From Hydractinia symbiolongicarpus (taxonomy: Eukaryota; Cnidaria; Hydrozoa; Anthoathecata; Hydractiniidae), in NCBI RefSeq assembly GCF_029227915.1, contig NC_079878.1, positions 30,469,501 to 30,533,500 on the forward strand: 64,000 nucleotides of DNA, written 5' to 3'. Shown one piece after another: positions 61,409-64,000 of the stretch. The notes beneath the pieces were generated by a model. It searched no databases. It saw nothing but the letters and a program-made list of their open reading frames with translations, and had not been told where the DNA came from. The position numbers were made by a program, and so were the translations under genes. Position 1 is the first letter of the stretch, and every line of letters starts with the position of its first letter.

Positions 61409-63433
61409 TTTTAGTGGTGAAAAAATAATTTAAAATATCGTTCGGGAAATGAGTTTACTCCCTGGGTATTTTCTTTGTATACTTTTGACTATACGGGCCG
61501 AGTCCGGGATTTACGGGAAATCGCGGGTTTTCGTTTGCCGGCGATTAAACTTCTTTTATTCAGCGTCTCATGAAAAATGAAAACATTTTTGAAAACTGCA
61601 AGTCTCATGCGTTTTAGTGGTGAAAAGATAATTTAAAAATTCGTTCTGGAAATGAGTTTACTCGCAGGGTACTTTCTTTGTATACTTTTGACTATACGAG
61701 CCGAGCCCGGATTTACGGGAAATCGCGGGTTTTCGTTTGCCGGCGATTAAACTTCTTTTATTCAGCGTCTCATCAAAAATGAAAACATTTTTTAAAACTA
61801 CAAGTCTCATACGTTTTAGTGGTGAAAAAATAATTTAAAAAATCGTTCGGGAAATACGTTTACTCCCTGGGTATTTTCTTTGTATACTTTTGACTATACG
61901 GGCCGATTCCGGGAGTTACGGTAAATCGCGGGTTTTCGTTTGCCGGCGATTAAACTTTTTTTATTGAGCGTCTCATCAAAAATGAAAACATTTTTGAAAC
62001 TACAAGTCTCATGCGTTTTAGTGGTGAAAAGATAATTTAAAAAGTCGTTCTGGAAATGAGTTTACTCCCTGGGTATTTTCTTTGTATACTTTTGACTATA
62101 CGGGCCGAGTCCGGGATTTACGGGAATTCGCGGGTTTTCGTTTGCCGGCGATTAAAGTTCTTTTATTCAGCGTCTCATCAAAAATGAAAACATTTTCGAA
62201 AACTACAAGTCTCGTGCGTTTTAGTGGTGAAAAGATAATTTAAAAAATCGTTCTGGAAATGAGTTTACTCGCAGGGTACTTTCTTTGTATACTTTTGACT
62301 ATACGGGCCGATTCTGAGATTTACGGTAAATCGCGGGTTTTCGTTTGCCGGCGATTAAACTTCTTTTATTCAGCGTCTCATCAAAAATGAAAACATTTTT
62401 GAAACTACAAGTCTCATGCGTTTTAGTGGTGAAAAGATAATTTAAAAAATCGTTCTGGAAATGAGTTTACTCCCTGGGTATTTTCTTTGTATACTTTTGA
62501 CTATACGGGCCGAGTCCGGGATTTACGGGAATTCGCGGGTTTTCGTTTGCCGGCGATTAAAGTTCTTTTATTCAGCGTCTCATCAAAAATGAAAACATTT
62601 TCGAAAACTACAAGTCTCGTGCGTTTTAGTGGTGAAAAGATAATTTAAAAAATCGTTCTGGAAATGAGTTTACTCGCAGGGTACTTTCTTTGTATACTTT
62701 TGACTATACGGGCCGAGTCCGGGATTAACGGGAAATCGCGGGTTTTCGTTTGCCGGCGATTAAACTTCTTTTATTCAGCGTCTCATCAAAAATGAAAACA
62801 TTTTTGAAAACTGCAAGTCTCATGCGTTTTAGTGGTGAAAAGATAATTTAAAAATTCGTTCTGGAAATGAGTTTACTCGCAGGGTACTTTCTTTGTATAC
62901 TTTTGACTATACGGGCCGAGCCCGGATTTACGGGAAATCGCGGGTTTTCGTTTGCCGGCGATTAAACTTCTTTTATTCAGCGTCTCATCAAAAATGAAAA
63001 CATTTTTTAAAACTACAAGTCTCATACGTTTTAGTGGTGAAAAAATAATTTAAAAAATCGTTCGGGAAATACGTTTACTCCCTGGGTATTTTCTTTGTAT
63101 ACTTTTGACTATGCGGGCCGATTCCGAGATTTACGATAAATCGCCGGTTTTCGTTTGCCGGCGATTAAACTTCTTTTATTCAGCGTCAAATCAAAAATGA
63201 AAACATTTTCGAAAACTACAAGTCTCGTGCGTTTTAGTGGTGAAAAGATAATTTAAAAAATCGTTCTGGAAATGAGTTTACTCGCAGGGTACTTTCTTTG
63301 TATACTTTTGACTATACGAGCCGAGTCCGGGATTTACGAGAAATCGCGGGTTTTCGTTTGCCGGCGATTAAACTTCTTTTATTCAGCGTCTCATCAAAAA
63401 TAAAAACATTTTTGAAAACTACAAGTCTCATAC
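61409..63433 (+). repeat. Right-end HOR unit 3 (10-mer, 2025 bp)
   Basis: Order L''-P'-H-A-B/H-A-B-P'-H/B*-B. Relative to units 1 and 2 it lacks the inner A-P'-H-A segment and the later B-rich tail. Its B/H has gattctgagatttacgg instead of gattctgttatttacgg. A single taacggg (62727) is private. Confidence 0.83.
63029..63231 (+). repeat. H/B* mosaic monomer
   Basis: The left half is H (gggaaatacg). The middle reads tatgcgggccgattccgag, combining the B* base g at 63113, the H bases ccgatt at about 63117-63122 and the B* base a at 63126, then gataaatcgccgg and gcgtcaaatc from B*. The alternation suggests a conversion patch rather than a single clean switch. Confidence 0.68.
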
Positions 63434-64000
63434 GTTTTAGTGGTGAAAAAATAATTTAAAATATCGTTCGGGAAATGAGTTTACTCCCTGGGTATTTTCT
63501 TTGTATACTTTTGACTATACGGGCCGAGTCCGGGATTTACGGGAAATCGCGGGTTTTCGTTTGCCGGCGATTAAACTTCTTTTATTCAGCGTCTCATGAA
63601 AAATGAAAACATTTTTGAAAACTGCAAGTCTCATGCGTTTTAGTGGTGAAAAGATAATTTAAAAATTCGTTCTGGAAATGAGTTTACTCGCAGGGTACTT
63701 TCTTTGTATACTTTTGACTATACGAGCCGAGCCCGGATTTACGGGAAATCGCGGGTTTTCGTTTGCCGGCGATTAAACTTCTTTTATTCAGCGTCTCATC
63801 AAAAATGAAAACATTTTTTAAAACTACAAGTCTCATACGTTTTAGTGGTGAAAAAATAATTTAAAAAATCGTTCGGGAAATACGTTTACTCCCTGGGTAT
63901 TTTCTTTGTATACTTTTGACTATACGGGCCGATTCCGGGAGTTACGGTAAATCGCGGGTTTTCGTTTGCCGGCGATTAAACTTTTTTTATTGAGCGTCTC
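63434..64000 (+). repeat. Right-end HOR unit 4, cut by the window end
   Basis: Starts with another L'' (aaaatatcg), then P', then H with gattccgggagttacgg and aaactttttttattgagcg, as in units 1 to 3. The array continues past the window. Confidence 0.83.

Larger units (their letters stand above)
1..64000 (+). repeat. 203-bp tandem satellite array filling the window
   Basis: The motif ttttagtggtgaaaa recurs about every 203 bp from base 1 to the end (1, 204, 407, 610, 813, 1016, 1219 and so on), always on the same strand. About 315 monomers are present. Most are 203 bp; recognised variants are 201, 202 or 204 bp because of small indels, and two are grossly abnormal (252 bp and 120 bp). No non-satellite insertion, inversion or gene interrupts the array and both ends lie outside the window. 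Arrays of this size and organisation are characteristic of eukaryotic centromeric or heterochromatic satellites; the centromeric role is inference. I do not recognise the family. Long stretches without genes are therefore satellite throughout. Confidence 0.98.

Noticed and set aside
1-64000. CRISPR array
   Set aside because: The repeat unit is 203 bp with no short repeat/unique spacer alternation; all of the unit is repeated.
1-64000. Bacterial or phage sequence with promoters or terminators
   Set aside because: gtatac/tatac and the dyad followed by A/T runs superficially resemble -10 boxes or terminators, but they recur every 203 bp without any gene, so they are repeat structure.
1-64000. 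Transposon-derived tandem repeat (LTR or IS remnants)
   Set aside because: I saw no terminal repeats, target-site duplications, polypurine tract, primer-binding site or transposase/RT motifs in any frame of the monomer.

Overview
The whole 64-kb window is one uninterrupted tandem satellite array. The monomer is about 203 bp and every copy runs head-to-tail in the same orientation, giving roughly 315 copies. I see no gene, RNA gene, transposon, CRISPR array or unique sequence, and neither array edge is inside the window. This is typical of centromeric, pericentromeric or other heterochromatic satellite DNA in a eukaryote. I do not recognise the family and cannot name a species from sequence alone. 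One type A monomer (204-406), counted by hand, is about 36% GC with about 12 CpG. The G/C is concentrated in monomer positions ~82-140 (position 1 = the first t of ttttagtgg).

The array is built from about a dozen recurrent monomer variants, here named A, B, C, D, E, F, G, H, K, L, M and P (plus sub-forms P' and B*). They differ mainly between monomer positions ~20 and ~125, while positions ~126-203 are nearly uniform. The variants recur in ordered strings, so the array has a layered but irregular higher-order repeat (HOR) structure. From left to right: (1) 1-12223, three copies of a long HOR beginning F-A-C-K (26, 22 and 12 monomers). (2) 12224-17501, a C-rich HOR of about 10 monomers. (3) 17502-20461, a scrambled transition. 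(4) 20462-29055, 1217-bp six-mers embedded in a near-identical 4057-bp tandem duplication. (5) 27946-34839, a 3447-bp (17-mer) tandem duplication overlapping the end of the previous block. (6) 34840-40536, a 12/13-mer repeat. (7) 40537-48643, a mixed block with a 7-mer repeat. (8) 48644-51883, four consecutive 810-bp four-mers. (9) 51884-64000, 19-mer, 19-mer and 10-mer HORs marked by an aaaatatcg monomer.

Several rearrangement scars can be placed to within a few bases: a 49-bp internal duplication (252-bp monomer at 10755), an 83-bp deletion (120-bp monomer at 17502), and several chimeric monomers marking unequal exchanges. Most resolved junctions fall in monomer positions ~75-135, the stretch with four GGG tracts spaced 11, 9 and 10 bp. 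Each monomer also carries a 22-bp dyad (9-bp arms, aaaa loop).

The short open frames, up to 102 codons, are by-products of the repeat: 203 is not a multiple of 3 and the longest frames exist only where one substitution removes a stop. I annotate no CDS. Variant assignments, lengths and identities were read by eye; self-alignment would refine boundaries by a few bases.
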